Positions 17,128 to 24,281 of a stretch of DNA of 35,231 nt are shown in pieces. The stretch covers positions 1 through 35,231 of the forward strand of contig CABSLJ010000006.1 of NCBI GenBank assembly GCA_902478455.1, read 5' to 3'. Made by a program: the position numbers and the translations under genes. Every line of letters begins with the position of its first letter. The stretch's first letter is position 1. The notes under the pieces are model-generated. The model did no database searches, was not told the origin of the DNA, and saw only the letters and a program-made list of their open reading frames with translations. Origin of the DNA: an uncultured Oscillospiraceae bacterium. GTDB taxonomy: Bacteria > Bacillota > Clostridia > Oscillospirales > Acutalibacteraceae.

Positions 17128-17535
17128 TTGAAAAAGGACAAGAAGGAAAAGAAGGACAAAGAGAAGGAGAAAAAGTCCAAGCGTTCGGAGGCCGATTTCC
17201 AGCCGCAGGAGACCTACAGTCCGGCGCGCCCGCCGCTCGAATATGCGCTCTCTCTGGTAGGCGGAAAATGGAAGCTGCGCATTCTCTCGGCGCTGGCCGA
17301 CAGGAAGGGCATGCGTTACGGGGAAATCCGCCAGAGAGTGGAGGGAATCACCGATATGATGCTCAGCCAAAGCCTCAAGGAGCTCGCGGCCGATGGCATG
17401 ATCGTCCGCACGCAGTACCAGGAAATTCCGCCCCGCGTGGAATATTCCATCACCAAGGACGGGGCGTCCCTGCTCCCGGTGATCGAATCCTTTGCCGAGT
17501 GGTCGGTGGAGCTGATGAAAAAGCGCGGGGTATAA
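17128..17535 (+). CDS. HxlR-family transcriptional regulator with lysine-rich N-terminus
   Basis: Winged-helix DNA-binding protein of the HxlR/MarR-like group, usually a homodimer sensing redox or small electrophiles. The core from about residue 36 (PLEYALSLVGGKWKLRIL) to the end matches the family: GKWKLRIL, the recognition helix LSQSLKEL, and the wing PPRVEYSIT. The first 25 residues are nearly all K, E and D and have no counterpart in the family. The start is TTG, with AGAGGGGAGAG close upstream; no ATG occurs before the core. The gene stands alone, with its own promoter and a terminator right after it, so its target is not evident. Confidence 0.88.
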   Translation: MKKDKKEKKDKEKEKKSKRSEADFQPQETYSPARPPLEYALSLVGGKWKLRILSALADRKGMRYGEIRQRVEGITDMMLSQSLKELAADGMIVRTQYQEIPPRVEYSITKDGASLLPVIESFAEWSVELMKKRGV

Positions 17536-17553
17536 TATGGACAACATGATGTG

Positions 17554-17588
17554 AAAAGGAGGCCATCCTCAAGGGATGGCCTCCTTTT
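17554..17588 (+). terminator. Terminator between hxlR and the XRE gene
   Basis: AAAGGAGGCCATCC pairs with GGATGGCCTCCTTT around a short loop and ends in TTTT. The A-rich left side means it can also act on transcripts coming leftward from the XRE gene. Confidence 0.85.
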
Positions 17589-17608
17589 GCAGTAAAAAGA
17601 ATAAAACG

Positions 17609-17956
17609 TCAAGTAGGTACGATGGGACTGATTTTATCCTGCAAATCGACCAGACGCCTCATTTGTTCCAAGGCGTATTCTTGAAACTCCGGGCGAAGAG
17701 CACGAAATAGTGTCAGGGCCTCGTCCAGCATTTTGCTGCCTTTTGGAGCGGTAGTGAACATAGGTCCTTCTCCGCTTTGCAGCCACTGTCCATTGACGCC
17801 AAACAGATCACAGATGTGATTGATGAATAATTCCTTGGGCTGCACGCGGCCGTACTCCAAATTGCTGATAACGTCCCGGCTAACGCCCAGCTTCTCTCCA
17901 AATTCCCGCTGTGATAATTTAAGCGCCTCTCTCACCGTCTTAATACGACTGTTCAA
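17609..17956 (-). CDS. XRE-family repressor, phage/ICE-like
   Basis: A 115-residue DNA-binding protein. A helix-turn-helix fills about residues 5-58 (REALKLSQREFGEKLGVSRDVISNLEYGRVQP), followed by NGQWLQSGEGPMF, a phrase common after the HTH in Clostridia mobile-element repressors. A short helical C-terminus (about 75-110) probably dimerises. The TTG at 17956 is chosen because AAGGAGG lies six bases upstream; a longer reading from 17974 would translate the ribosome site. It is divergent from a two-gene unit, and the shared gap holds inverted repeats at both promoters. Autoregulation like a lysogeny switch is inferred. Confidence 0.88.
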   Translation of the reverse strand: MNSRIKTVREALKLSQREFGEKLGVSRDVISNLEYGRVQPKELFINHICDLFGVNGQWLQSGEGPMFTTAPKGSKMLDEALTLFRALRPEFQEYALEQMRRLVDLQDKISPIVPT

Positions 17957-17987
17957 TGCGGGGCCTCCTTCCAACTAAGCTGTACTT

Positions 17988-18016
17988 ATCATACCGCACA
18001 AAAAGAGCGCCGTCAA
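17988..18016 (-). promoter_or_regulatory. Promoter for the XRE repressor gene
   Basis: On the minus strand TTGACG, 17 bases and TATGAT precede the repressor gene. The -35 lies inside GTCAACAC at 18012-18019, one arm of an inverted repeat shared with the opposite promoter. Confidence 0.75.
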
Positions 18017-18046
18017 CACAAATATGCCCTACGATTAAGTGTTGAC
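18012..18046. promoter_or_regulatory. Inverted repeat covering both divergent -35 boxes
   Basis: GTCAACAC (18012-18019) and GTGTTGAC (18039-18046) are exact reverse complements separated by 19 bases, each containing one -35 element of the divergent pair. A repressor bound here would shut both promoters. Part of the symmetry is forced by the two TTGACN boxes, but the flanking bases also match. Confidence 0.6.
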
Positions 18047-18070
18047 AACTCGCAAGCACTGTGCTATATT
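18042..18070 (+). promoter_or_regulatory. Promoter for the two-gene rightward unit
   Basis: Perfect TTGACA, 17-base spacer and TATATT, with a palindromic operator starting inside the -10 box. A strong promoter that is likely kept off by the XRE repressor. Confidence 0.8.
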
Positions 18071-18089
18071 GTGTATACAACACAATATA
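18065..18089. promoter_or_regulatory. Palindromic operator at the rightward start site
   Basis: TATATTGTGT (18065-18074) and ACACAATATA (18080-18089) are exact reverse complements around five bases. The left arm is the -10 box and the right arm covers the expected start of transcription, the classic place for a repressor to bind. Confidence 0.75.
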
Positions 18090-18107
18090 AATACAGGAGA
18101 TGAGTTT

Positions 18108-18308
18108 ATGGCGCCGAATTTAAAAAAGACGTTCAGGGCATCAGAATTGAGTAGGCTGTTTTTAACGCTTGATGAGCAAGGACAGGAAAATGCATTGGGC
18201 CTACTTCGTTGGTTAAATTGCGCACAAACGGATCTACAGGCTGGCTATAGTCACATACGAAATCCAGCGCACAACAATATCGCCTTATTTCAGGAGATGA
18301 TAAAATGA
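18108..18308 (+). CDS. Small hypothetical protein of the XRE module
   Basis: A 66-residue protein, MAPNLKKTFRASELSRLFLT onward, that I do not recognise. It looks helical and soluble, with no membrane segment and one cysteine. The ATG at 18108 is preferred to an upstream start at 18039 because GGAGATGAG is properly placed and because the promoter lies between the two. Its stop overlaps the start of the next gene (ATGA), so the two are translationally coupled. Expression is presumably repressed by the divergent XRE protein. It could be a regulator or excision-type factor; no motif supports either. Confidence 0.65.
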   Translation: MAPNLKKTFRASELSRLFLTLDEQGQENALGLLRWLNCAQTDLQAGYSHIRNPAHNNIALFQEMIK

Positions 18309-18547
18309 AATACAATAGCTGTCAATGCGCCAATTGTTCAGGCAAGCATATACGAATCGCGCGTAATAACAAAGGGTTCTCACAGGATCAGTTGGCGGCC
18401 AGAATGCAGGTGCGCGGTCTGGATGTGAGTCGGCGGGTTATCAGTCGTATAGAGATTGGCGCGCGGATTGTTCCTGACTATGGGCCTCCTCTTTTTGCCG
18501 ATGCGCTGGGGGTAAGCGTCCTTTGGCTGCTGAGGTTGGAAGAATAG
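18305..18547 (+). CDS. Small XRE-family helix-turn-helix protein
   Basis: An 80-residue protein made almost entirely of one helix-turn-helix domain (KHIRIARNNKGFSQDQLAAR, then SRRVISRIEIGARIVPDY and ALGVSVLWLL). Such one-domain XRE proteins with a short Cys-containing N-terminus are frequent in Clostridia genomes. It overlaps the preceding gene by four bases. It may bind the same operators as the divergent repressor and act as its antagonist, but this is only inferred from position. No integrase or other mobility gene follows before the next metabolic gene. Confidence 0.75.
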   Translation: MKYNSCQCANCSGKHIRIARNNKGFSQDQLAARMQVRGLDVSRRVISRIEIGARIVPDYGPPLFADALGVSVLWLLRLEE

Positions 18548-18692
18548 GGAAAAGCGCGCCTTTTGATTCGCACGGAAGAAGCGAGCAGGAAAAAATCCGC
18601 CGGCCGTATTTTGATCCGTCCGCAAATGTGATATGATAGAAACAATCACAAGGTCCTGTTCTTGTAGGGAAAGAGAAAAGGAGGAAGCAACC

Positions 18693-19688
18693 ATGCCCTA
18701 TACAGCCGCCCCCGCCCGCTATGACGCCATGGAATACCGCCGCTGCGGCAGAAGCGGTCTCAAGCTCAGCGCCGTTTCCCTCGGCTACTGGCACAATTTC
18801 GGAGGAACCGCCTCGCTGGAGAACGCTCGCGCGCTGACCCGCCGCGCTTTTGACCTCGGCGTGACCCATTTTGACCTGGCCAACAACTACGGCCCGCCCT
18901 ACGGCTCGGCCGAGGAGACCTTTGGCAAGCTCATGGAGAGCGACATGCGCCCCTACCGGGACGAGATGGTCATCTCCACCAAGGCGGGCTACGACATGTG
19001 GCCCGGTCCGTACGGCGACTGGGGCTCGCGCAAATATCTCCTGGCGAGCCTCGACCAGAGCCTCAGACGCATGAAGCTTGATTATGTGGATATCTTCTAC
19101 CACCACCGCATGGACCCCGAGACTCCGCTTGAGGAGACGATGGGCGCGCTGGCCCACGCGGTCAAAAGCGGAAAGGCGCTCTACGCGGGCATTTCCAATT
19201 ACAGCCCGGAAAAGACAAAAGAGGCTGCCGCCCTGCTGCGGCAGATGGGCGTGCCGCTGCTGATTCACCAGCCGCGCTACAGCATGCTGGACCGCACCAT
19301 TGAGAAAACCGGGCTTGTGAATGTCCTGCGGGAGGAAGGCGTGGGCTGCATCTGCTTCAGTCCCCTGGCGCAGGGGATGCTCTCCGGCAAATACAACGAC
19401 GGGATTCCCGCCGATTCCCGCGCGGCTTCGCCCTCGATTTTCCTCAACAAGGAGCAGCTCGACGAGAAGCTGCTCAACAAGGTGCGGCAGATCGGCCGCA
19501 TCGCCGGGGAACGGGGGCAGACCACCGCGCAGCTCGCCCTCTCCTGGGCGCTGAGATTGCCGGAGATGACCTCGGTGCTCATCGGCGCGAGCAAGGTGTC
19601 CCAGCTGGAGGAAAACATCGCCGCCGTGGGGCACAGCGATTTTACTGCGGAGGAGCTCGAACGGATCGAGGAGATTTTGCGCGGCTGA
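18693..19688 (+). CDS. Aldo/keto reductase, YghZ/Kv-beta-like
   Basis: NADPH-dependent reductase of the AKR family, closest in pattern to YghZ-type L-glyceraldehyde-3-phosphate reductase. MEYRRCGRSGLKLSAVSLG opens the barrel, and FDLANNYGPPYGSAEETFG supplies the catalytic Asp and Tyr region. STKAGYDMWPGPYGDWGSRK is a hallmark of the YghZ group, and YHHRMDPETPLEETM holds the catalytic His. The C-terminal GASKVSQLEENIAA binds the cofactor. The ATG at 18693 follows AAGGAGG; an earlier start at 18633 would translate the ribosome site. Length is 331 residues. It is followed by malic enzyme, with a hairpin between them. Substrate is inferred from the subfamily. Confidence 0.9.
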   Translation: MPYTAAPARYDAMEYRRCGRSGLKLSAVSLGYWHNFGGTASLENARALTRRAFDLGVTHFDLANNYGPPYGSAEETFGKLMESDMRPYRDEMVISTKAGYDMWPGPYGDWGSRKYLLASLDQSLRRMKLDYVDIFYHHRMDPETPLEETMGALAHAVKSGKALYAGISNYSPEKTKEAAALLRQMGVPLLIHQPRYSMLDRTIEKTGLVNVLREEGVGCICFSPLAQGMLSGKYNDGIPADSRAASPSIFLNKEQLDEKLLNKVRQIGRIAGERGQTTAQLALSWALRLPEMTSVLIGASKVSQLEENIAAVGHSDFTAEELERIEEILRG

Positions 19689-19705
19689 CCAAAAAGCGCG
19701 CAAAG

Positions 19706-19738
19706 GGGGACGGCGCTCCATGCAGGCGCGCCGTCCCC
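19706..19738. other. 11-bp stem-loop between reductase and malic enzyme genes
   Basis: GGGGACGGCGC (19706-19716) pairs exactly with GCGCCGTCCCC (19728-19738). No T-run follows on the plus strand, so it is not a classic terminator in that direction; leftward it is followed by a broken T-rich stretch ending TTTTT. It may protect the 3' end of the reductase transcript or terminate weakly. Confidence 0.5.
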
Positions 19739-19791
19739 AAACGTCCCCGGAGGGACGGACAGCATACGGAATGAGGGAGGTCCGCAAAGAA

Positions 19792-20964
19792 ATGGACTTG
19801 AAACAAGAAGCGCTCAGAAAGCATTATGAATGGAAGGGGAAGCTGGAGGTGTGTTCGCGCACGCCGGTGACCAACAGGGAGCAGCTCTCCCTCGCCTACA
19901 CACCGGGGGTGGCCGAGCCCTGCCTCGCCATCCGGGACAACCCCGCGCTCTCCTTTGAGCTGACCCGCCGATGGAATCTGGTGGCCGTTGTGACCGACGG
20001 CACCGCCGTGCTCGGCCTCGGAGACATCGGCCCCGAGGCGGGCATGCCGGTCATGGAGGGCAAATGCGTCCTCTTCAAGGAATTCGCGGGGGTGGACGCC
20101 TTCCCGCTGTGCATCCGCTCCAAGGACGTGGAGGAGATCGTCCGCACGGTCTCGCTCATTTCGGGCAGCTTCGGCGGCATCAACCTCGAGGACATCGCGG
20201 CCCCCCGCTGCTTTGAGATCGAGCGCCGCCTCCAGGAGGCGTGCGACGTCCCCGTTTTTCACGACGACCAGCACGGGACGGCCGTGGTCGTGGCCGCCGC
20301 GCTGCTCAATGCCCTCAAGGCGACGGGAAAGGAGCTTTCCCGGGCGAGGGCGGTCATCAACGGTGCCGGTTCGGCGGGCATCGCTATCGCCAGACACCTG
20401 ATGAACCTGGGGCTGGAGCATCTGACCATGGTCGACCGCTGCGGCATCCTCTGCGAGGGGATGGAGGAGCTCAATCCCGCCCAGCGGGAGATGGCCCTTT
20501 GCACCAACCGGGAGAAACAGCGGGGCGGTCTGGCCGACGCGATGCGCGGGGCGGATGTGTTCATCGGCGTGTCTGCACCGGGGATCGTTTCCCAGGAAAT
20601 GGTGCGCTCCATGGCGGAGGGGGCCATCGTTTTCCCGATGGCCAACCCTGTGCCGGAAATCATGCCCGACCTCGCGAAGGCGGCGGACGCCGCCGTGGTG
20701 GGGACCGGACGCTCCGATTTCCCCAACCAGATCAACAACGTCCTCGCCTTCCCCGGCATCTTCCGCGGCGCGCTGGACGTGCGCGCGAAGTGCATCAACG
20801 AGGAGATGAAGGCGGCGGCGTCGAAAGCCATTGCGGACCTTGTGGCCGAAGAGGAGCTTTCGGCCGAATACATCCTGCCGCAGGCCTTTGATCCGAGGAT
20901 CGGCCCCGCGGTGGCCAAGGCGGTGGCCGAGGCGGCGCGGGCGACCGGCGTGGCGCGGATTTAG
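19792..20964 (+). CDS. NAD(P)-dependent malic enzyme (malate to pyruvate)
   Basis: Oxidative decarboxylation of L-malate to pyruvate and CO2, giving NADH or NADPH. Family blocks run in order: LAYTPGVAEPC, AVLGLGDIGPEAGMPVMEGK, LFKEFAGVDAFPLCI, FGGINLEDIAAPRCFEIE and DDQHGTAVV for malate and metal binding; the Rossmann motif INGAGSAGIAIARHL; and RSDFPNQINNVLAFPG. It is the short bacterial type of 390 residues, without a phosphotransacetylase domain. The ATG at 19792 (MDLKQEALRKHYEW) has GGGAGG about 11 bases upstream; the longer frame from 19720 is not family-like. Cofactor preference is not resolved by eye. Confidence 0.94.
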   Translation: MDLKQEALRKHYEWKGKLEVCSRTPVTNREQLSLAYTPGVAEPCLAIRDNPALSFELTRRWNLVAVVTDGTAVLGLGDIGPEAGMPVMEGKCVLFKEFAGVDAFPLCIRSKDVEEIVRTVSLISGSFGGINLEDIAAPRCFEIERRLQEACDVPVFHDDQHGTAVVVAAALLNALKATGKELSRARAVINGAGSAGIAIARHLMNLGLEHLTMVDRCGILCEGMEELNPAQREMALCTNREKQRGGLADAMRGADVFIGVSAPGIVSQEMVRSMAEGAIVFPMANPVPEIMPDLAKAADAAVVGTGRSDFPNQINNVLAFPGIFRGALDVRAKCINEEMKAAASKAIADLVAEEELSAEYILPQAFDPRIGPAVAKAVAEAARATGVARI

Positions 20965-21026
20965 ACAGAGCGCAGGGGCCGGTTGGGGACAAACGGGCTT
21001 CTTCTGGACTTCATCCGATCGCCGGG

Positions 21027-21911
21027 CTAGAACAGCCTTAGCTGGCCGCTTTCATATCCCATGCGGGAGGCGCGGACGATTTCCCGCATGGAAAGAAGCA
21101 GACCCAGGCGGTCGCCCTCCGCCTTGAGGGCGTTCCACAGCGGGCGGGCCTTGGGGGAGGAGCAGCGGTAGGCGCTGCCGAATTGCCGGCGGTATTTGCC
21201 GCTGAGTCCCGGGAAGCGCTCATCCAGCCGGGCGTAGTACCAGTCGCGCTGGTTGTCCCGCAGAGTGACGCCGAGCGCCGGATAGACAAACCGCGCGCCG
21301 CAGGCGCTCGCCTGCCGCAGAATCGCGAGCAGATTTTCTTCACTGTCGGTCAAAAAGGGGAGGACGGGCATCAGAAGCACGCCGCAGAAGATGCCCGCTT
21401 CTGAAAGACGGGCGAGTGCCTCAAACCGCCGGGATGAGGATGGCGCGTGCGGCTCGATCTTTTTGGCAAGCGCGTCGTCGGCGCAGGTGATGGTGATTTT
21501 TACAAGCACCGGGGAGTGGGAGGCGATGTCCTTCAGGACGTCGATATCCCGCACGACGAGGTCGCTCTTGGTGGCCAGCGCCGCGCCGAATTCATAGGCG
21601 TTGAGCAGCTCTAGCGCATGCCGGGTCAGCAGCTCCTCCCGCTCAAAGGGATTGTAGGGGTCGGACATGGCTCCCATGCCGACCACGCCCTTTTTGACTT
21701 TGCGGTTCAGTTCATTGCGCAGGAGCAAAAGGGCGTTTTCCTTGGCGCGCACGGTGTCGAAATCCTCGATGCCGTAGCAGGCGCTGCGGCTGTCGCAATA
21801 AATGCAGCCGTGACAGCAGCCGCGGTACAGGTTCATATTGTAGTTGCAGCCGAACCAGTCGTCCCCCGCGCGATAGGGGGAAAGGATGGTCTTGGCGGGA
21901 ATGGTGTTCAT
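21027..21911 (-). CDS. Radical SAM protein, spore photoproduct lyase-like (SplB/Rv2578c type)
   Basis: A 294-residue iron-sulfur protein of the radical SAM superfamily. The cluster motif is C32-x3-C36-x2-C39 (GCCHGCIYCDSR), in the arrangement typical of the SPL-like group. MNLYRGCCHGCIYCD, GMGAMSDPYNPFE and MPVLPFLTDSEEN are family blocks. Members similar to this one are widespread and mostly of unknown function; true spore photoproduct lyase repairs thymine dimers. The ATG at 21911 with AAGGAG before it is chosen over an upstream start at 21983. It is convergent with malic enzyme and single. I would not call it a DNA-repair enzyme without closer comparison. Confidence 0.85.
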   Translation of the reverse strand: MNTIPAKTILSPYRAGDDWFGCNYNMNLYRGCCHGCIYCDSRSACYGIEDFDTVRAKENALLLLRNELNRKVKKGVVGMGAMSDPYNPFEREELLTRHALELLNAYEFGAALATKSDLVVRDIDVLKDIASHSPVLVKITITCADDALAKKIEPHAPSSSRRFEALARLSEAGIFCGVLLMPVLPFLTDSEENLLAILRQASACGARFVYPALGVTLRDNQRDWYYARLDERFPGLSGKYRRQFGSAYRCSSPKARPLWNALKAEGDRLGLLLSMREIVRASRMGYESGQLRLF

Positions 21912-22073
21912 GCTGCGTTTTTCTCCTTCCGGATGGAATACCAGGACCAGTATACCACAGAGAATACGACGGCGAAATGTCAAGTTTTACGCGAAGGATT
22001 TTCCTGTGCGGCGGTCAAAGCACCTCTGTTTGCAGGTTTTTGATAGAATTTTCGGACAAGTTTTATTTTGGAC

Positions 22074-22102
22074 TTGATTTTTACGCGCGGTTGTGATAAT
22101 AT
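22074..22102 (+). promoter_or_regulatory. Promoter for tRNA-Arg
   Basis: TTGATT, 17 bases and TAATAT lie 20 bases before the mature tRNA, close enough for a short leader. It is shared with nothing else in this direction. Confidence 0.6.
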
Positions 22103-22121
22103 ATTTTGGCAGCTTAAAAGT

Positions 22122-22198
22122 GCGCTCGTAGCTCAGCCGGATAGAGTGTTTGGCTACGAACCAAAAGGTCGGGGGTTCGAATCCCTCCGGGCGCGCCA
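22122..22198 (+). tRNA. tRNA-Arg, anticodon ACG
   Basis: A full cloverleaf: acceptor GCGCTCG pairs with CGGGCGC, anticodon stem TTTGG/CCAAA encloses loop CTACGAA with anticodon ACG, T-arm loop TTCGAAT, and an encoded CCA end. It reads CGN arginine codons after A34 is changed to inosine. The composition change to its right makes its 3' end a candidate integration site. Confidence 0.97.
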
Positions 22199-22201
22199 AA
22201 T

Positions 22202-22238
22202 CTGCGGTGAGCATCTCGCGCACCGCAGGTTTTCTTTT
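22202..22238 (+). terminator. Terminator after tRNA-Arg
   Basis: CTGCGGTG (22202-22209) pairs with CACCGCAG (22221-22228), followed by a T-rich tail. It starts four bases after the CCA end. Confidence 0.9.
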
Positions 22239-22293
22239 TTATCAGCTTTTGTGCCCGCGTTTTCAGCGGGTATCTATTTTGTAGCGTAAACCC

Positions 22294-22332
22294 AAAAACA
22301 CAGCATCCACTTTCGTGGGGCTGTGTTTTTTT
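22294..22332. terminator. Bidirectional terminator at the left end of the redox region
   Basis: AAAAACACAGC pairs with GCTGTGTTTTT, with an inner CCAC/GTGG stem. A-rich and T-rich flanks on the two sides let it end transcripts from both directions, including the leftward cyclophilin-fold operon. Confidence 0.85.
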
Positions 22333-22453
22333 GTTCAGGAGGGATTCGAACCCTGAGAGGGGGAGTAGCGTTAAGAAAACGTGTCTGCGGCGCGTTTTTA
22401 GCTGCTAAGTTCGCTGCTTATTGCAAATTACTTTACGATTACATATTCTTCTA
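22333..22453. other. Gap with a tRNA T-arm-like fragment
   Basis: On the minus strand, bases 22337-22352 read GGGTTCGAATCCCTCC, 16 bases identical to part of the T-arm and T-stem flank of the tRNA-Arg gene but in the opposite orientation. No matching acceptor or D-arm is visible upstream, so this is not a whole tRNA. It could be a relic of another tRNA or of an integration event. The rest of the gap shows nothing recognisable. Confidence 0.4.
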
Positions 22454-22810
22454 TTATGCACTAAGCGACAGCGTCGCAGTGATGTTCCCTTTACCCAGAA
22501 CTTTTTTCAGTTCCTTTTCCGTCATGTTCACCACTCTGCCCAGCCGGGTGAAATTCCAGGTGTTGGGCGCGTAATAAATGACAAGCAGATTGCCTTCGGA
22601 GAGGATCACGTCTCCGGCCTTTGTGGTGATATGCTGATCATTGCATGGAAGTTTCACCCCTAAATTTCCGAATTTCTCCATATGGGCGTAGTCCTTCATT
22701 GACAGGGTCACAGGGCCGTCTTTCAACAGTTCCTCCAGCGCTTCTGAGGAACTGCTGGCGATCAGTTCAACCTGAAGGTTTGTATGATTTACCTCCATGT
22801 TCAGTATCAT
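22454..22810 (-). CDS. Cyclophilin-like fold protein, cytoplasmic
   Basis: A 118-residue soluble protein of the cyclophilin-like-fold type. Features are a beta-rich pattern, SMKDYAHMEKFGNLG, GDVILSEGNLLVIYY, and the end FTRLGRVV..GKGNITATLSL. It lacks the canonical cyclophilin active-site motifs, so peptidyl-prolyl isomerase activity should not be assumed. AAGGAAGG precedes the ATG. It is the last gene of a leftward operon, 19 bases after the aldo/keto reductase. It is a visible paralogue of the lipoprotein two genes upstream. Such proteins often sit beside aldo/keto reductases, flavodoxins and alpha/beta hydrolases in gut bacteria; their biochemical role is unknown. Confidence 0.78.
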   Translation of the reverse strand: MILNMEVNHTNLQVELIASSSSEALEELLKDGPVTLSMKDYAHMEKFGNLGVKLPCNDQHITTKAGDVILSEGNLLVIYYAPNTWNFTRLGRVVNMTEKELKKVLGKGNITATLSLSA

Positions 22811-22829
22811 GCTATCCTTCCTTATTAGT

Positions 22830-23705
22830 TTAAAGAGTTGTCAACACCGGATTGTTCAGATAGTCGTAGAGCCGGTCGATCTCGCTGGGCTTGGAACAGT
22901 CCAGCATGGAGGGGCAGTTTTTGTCCAAGGCTGTGATCCTGTCCATATCGTCGTTATCCAGAGCTAAATCCCAGATGTCTATATTTTCTTCCATGCGTTC
23001 TTTGTGGACGGATTTTGGAATAATTACTACTCCCTGTTGGATGTTCCAGCGCAAAATGACCTGCGCCACGGTTGCGCCGTGCTTTGCGGCAATTTCCTGC
23101 AAAACAGGCTCTGTGAACATTCCTTTCAGTCCCTCGGCAAAGGGCGCCCATCCTTCCGGCTGTATGCGGAACTTTCTCATAACGGCAAGATCGTCGATCC
23201 GCTGAAAGTGCGGATGCCGTTCGACTTGATTGACCATTGGCCTTATCTCCACATTATAGCAGAGGTCCATCAGCCGGGCCGCGTCAAAGTTACACACCCC
23301 TATGGCGCGGATTTTCCCCATTTTATAGAGTTCTTCCATTGCCCGCCACGCGCCGTAGTAGTCGCCCAGCGGCATATGGATGAGATACAAATCGAGATAG
23401 TCGAGCCCCAGCTTCTCCAGAGAGCGGGCAAAAGCCTCCTTCAGGTTTTTGTAGCCCATTTCCTGGATATACGCTTTGGTGGTGATGAACAGGTTTTCCC
23501 GCTTCACCAGGCCGTTCGCAATTGCCTCCCGGATGGCCGCGCCTACCGCCTCCTCATTTTGATAGGAACTTGCCGTATCGATCAGGCGGTAGCCGGTGCG
23601 GATCGCGTTAAGAACCACCGCTTTGCATTCCTGTGCCGGCACTTGAAACACGCCAAAGCCTTCCTGGGGCATACTTACGCCATTAGATAGTGCAACATAA
23701 TCCAT
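22830..23705 (-). CDS. Aldo/keto reductase, 2,5-diketogluconate reductase-like
   Basis: A 291-residue NADPH-dependent carbonyl reductase. The catalytic tetrad is complete: D43 (GYRLIDTASSYQNE), Y48, K77 (LFITTKAY) and H110 (LDLYLIHMPLGDY). GVCNF and the C-terminal cofactor loop VVIIPKSVHKERMEENI, which contacts the 2'-phosphate of NADPH, are typical of the DkgA-like group. It differs clearly from the YghZ-like reductase at 18.7 kb. It sits 14 bases after the lipoprotein gene in the leftward operon. The likely role is reducing aldehydes or ketones handled by this cluster; the substrate is not visible. Confidence 0.92.
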   Translation of the reverse strand: MDYVALSNGVSMPQEGFGVFQVPAQECKAVVLNAIRTGYRLIDTASSYQNEEAVGAAIREAIANGLVKRENLFITTKAYIQEMGYKNLKEAFARSLEKLGLDYLDLYLIHMPLGDYYGAWRAMEELYKMGKIRAIGVCNFDAARLMDLCYNVEIRPMVNQVERHPHFQRIDDLAVMRKFRIQPEGWAPFAEGLKGMFTEPVLQEIAAKHGATVAQVILRWNIQQGVVIIPKSVHKERMEENIDIWDLALDNDDMDRITALDKNCPSMLDCSKPSEIDRLYDYLNNPVLTTL

Positions 23706-23719
23706 TCATTCACCCTCTC

Positions 23720-24271
23720 TCATTCCACAGCGGACACCGTAATGGTTCCGCTAAGATTGGCGATATGCTCTTTACCGGATACCACCGCACCCAGTTCATA
23801 AAGGCTATTATTGGGCGTGCAGGGCGCATAGAACATGACCACGTCGCCCCATGGCGCGTAGTAAGACAGCGAACCGGGCTCACCGTCTGAAAGCGGCGTG
23901 CCCTCAACGCTCAGCGCTTCTGGATAAAAGGTCATCTCATTGTTGCTGAACGGTTCCACCTCCACAGTCAGGGGAAGCTGAGCATAAAGCTGAGACGCTG
24001 CCGGGCTGTCGTTCAGTTCGTAGATGATTTCGTATTCGCCCGACTTTACGGATATTCTCATGATTTCCTCCCGTTCGATTTCGTTGCTGTCTGACTGTCC
24101 ATCACTGGACGCATCTGTTGCGGCTTGGGATTCCTCTGCACGCTCTGTTTCCACATGGGAGGCGTTGTCCGTTTGCTGGGACCCTGAGCCGTCTGTCTTC
24201 TGTGAATTTGCGCAGCCCACGGCGGTCAACAGCAGGAAAAGCGCCACCACCAAGCCGATCATCTTTTTCAT
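23720..24271 (-). CDS. Lipoprotein with cyclophilin-like fold domain
   Basis: An exported, lipid-anchored protein of 183 residues. The signal MKKMIGLVVALFLLLTAVGC ends in a lipobox with C20, then comes a Ser/Asp/Glu/Gln-rich linker to about residue 75. The C-terminal domain (about 75-183) resembles the small cyclophilin-fold protein of the same operon: LPLTVEVE, LSYYAPWGDVVMFYAP, LYELGAVVSG and LSGTITVS. The ATG at 24271 with AAGGAG is used; upstream in-frame sequence overlaps the hydrolase gene. So the operon codes one copy of this domain for inside the cell and one for outside. Function unknown. Confidence 0.85.
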   Translation of the reverse strand: MKKMIGLVVALFLLLTAVGCANSQKTDGSGSQQTDNASHVETERAEESQAATDASSDGQSDSNEIEREEIMRISVKSGEYEIIYELNDSPAASQLYAQLPLTVEVEPFSNNEMTFYPEALSVEGTPLSDGEPGSLSYYAPWGDVVMFYAPCTPNNSLYELGAVVSGKEHIANLSGTITVSAVE

Positions 24272-24281
24272 ATGCCGCTCC

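Noticed and set aside
18441..19787. 448-codon minus-strand frame over the aldo/keto reductase
   Set aside because: Complement of a GC-rich gene with all catalytic residues on the plus strand; it also runs across a promoter region.
22333..22440. A second complete tRNA on the minus strand
   Set aside because: Only a T-arm-like piece is present; no acceptor, D-arm or anticodon stem can be paired with it.
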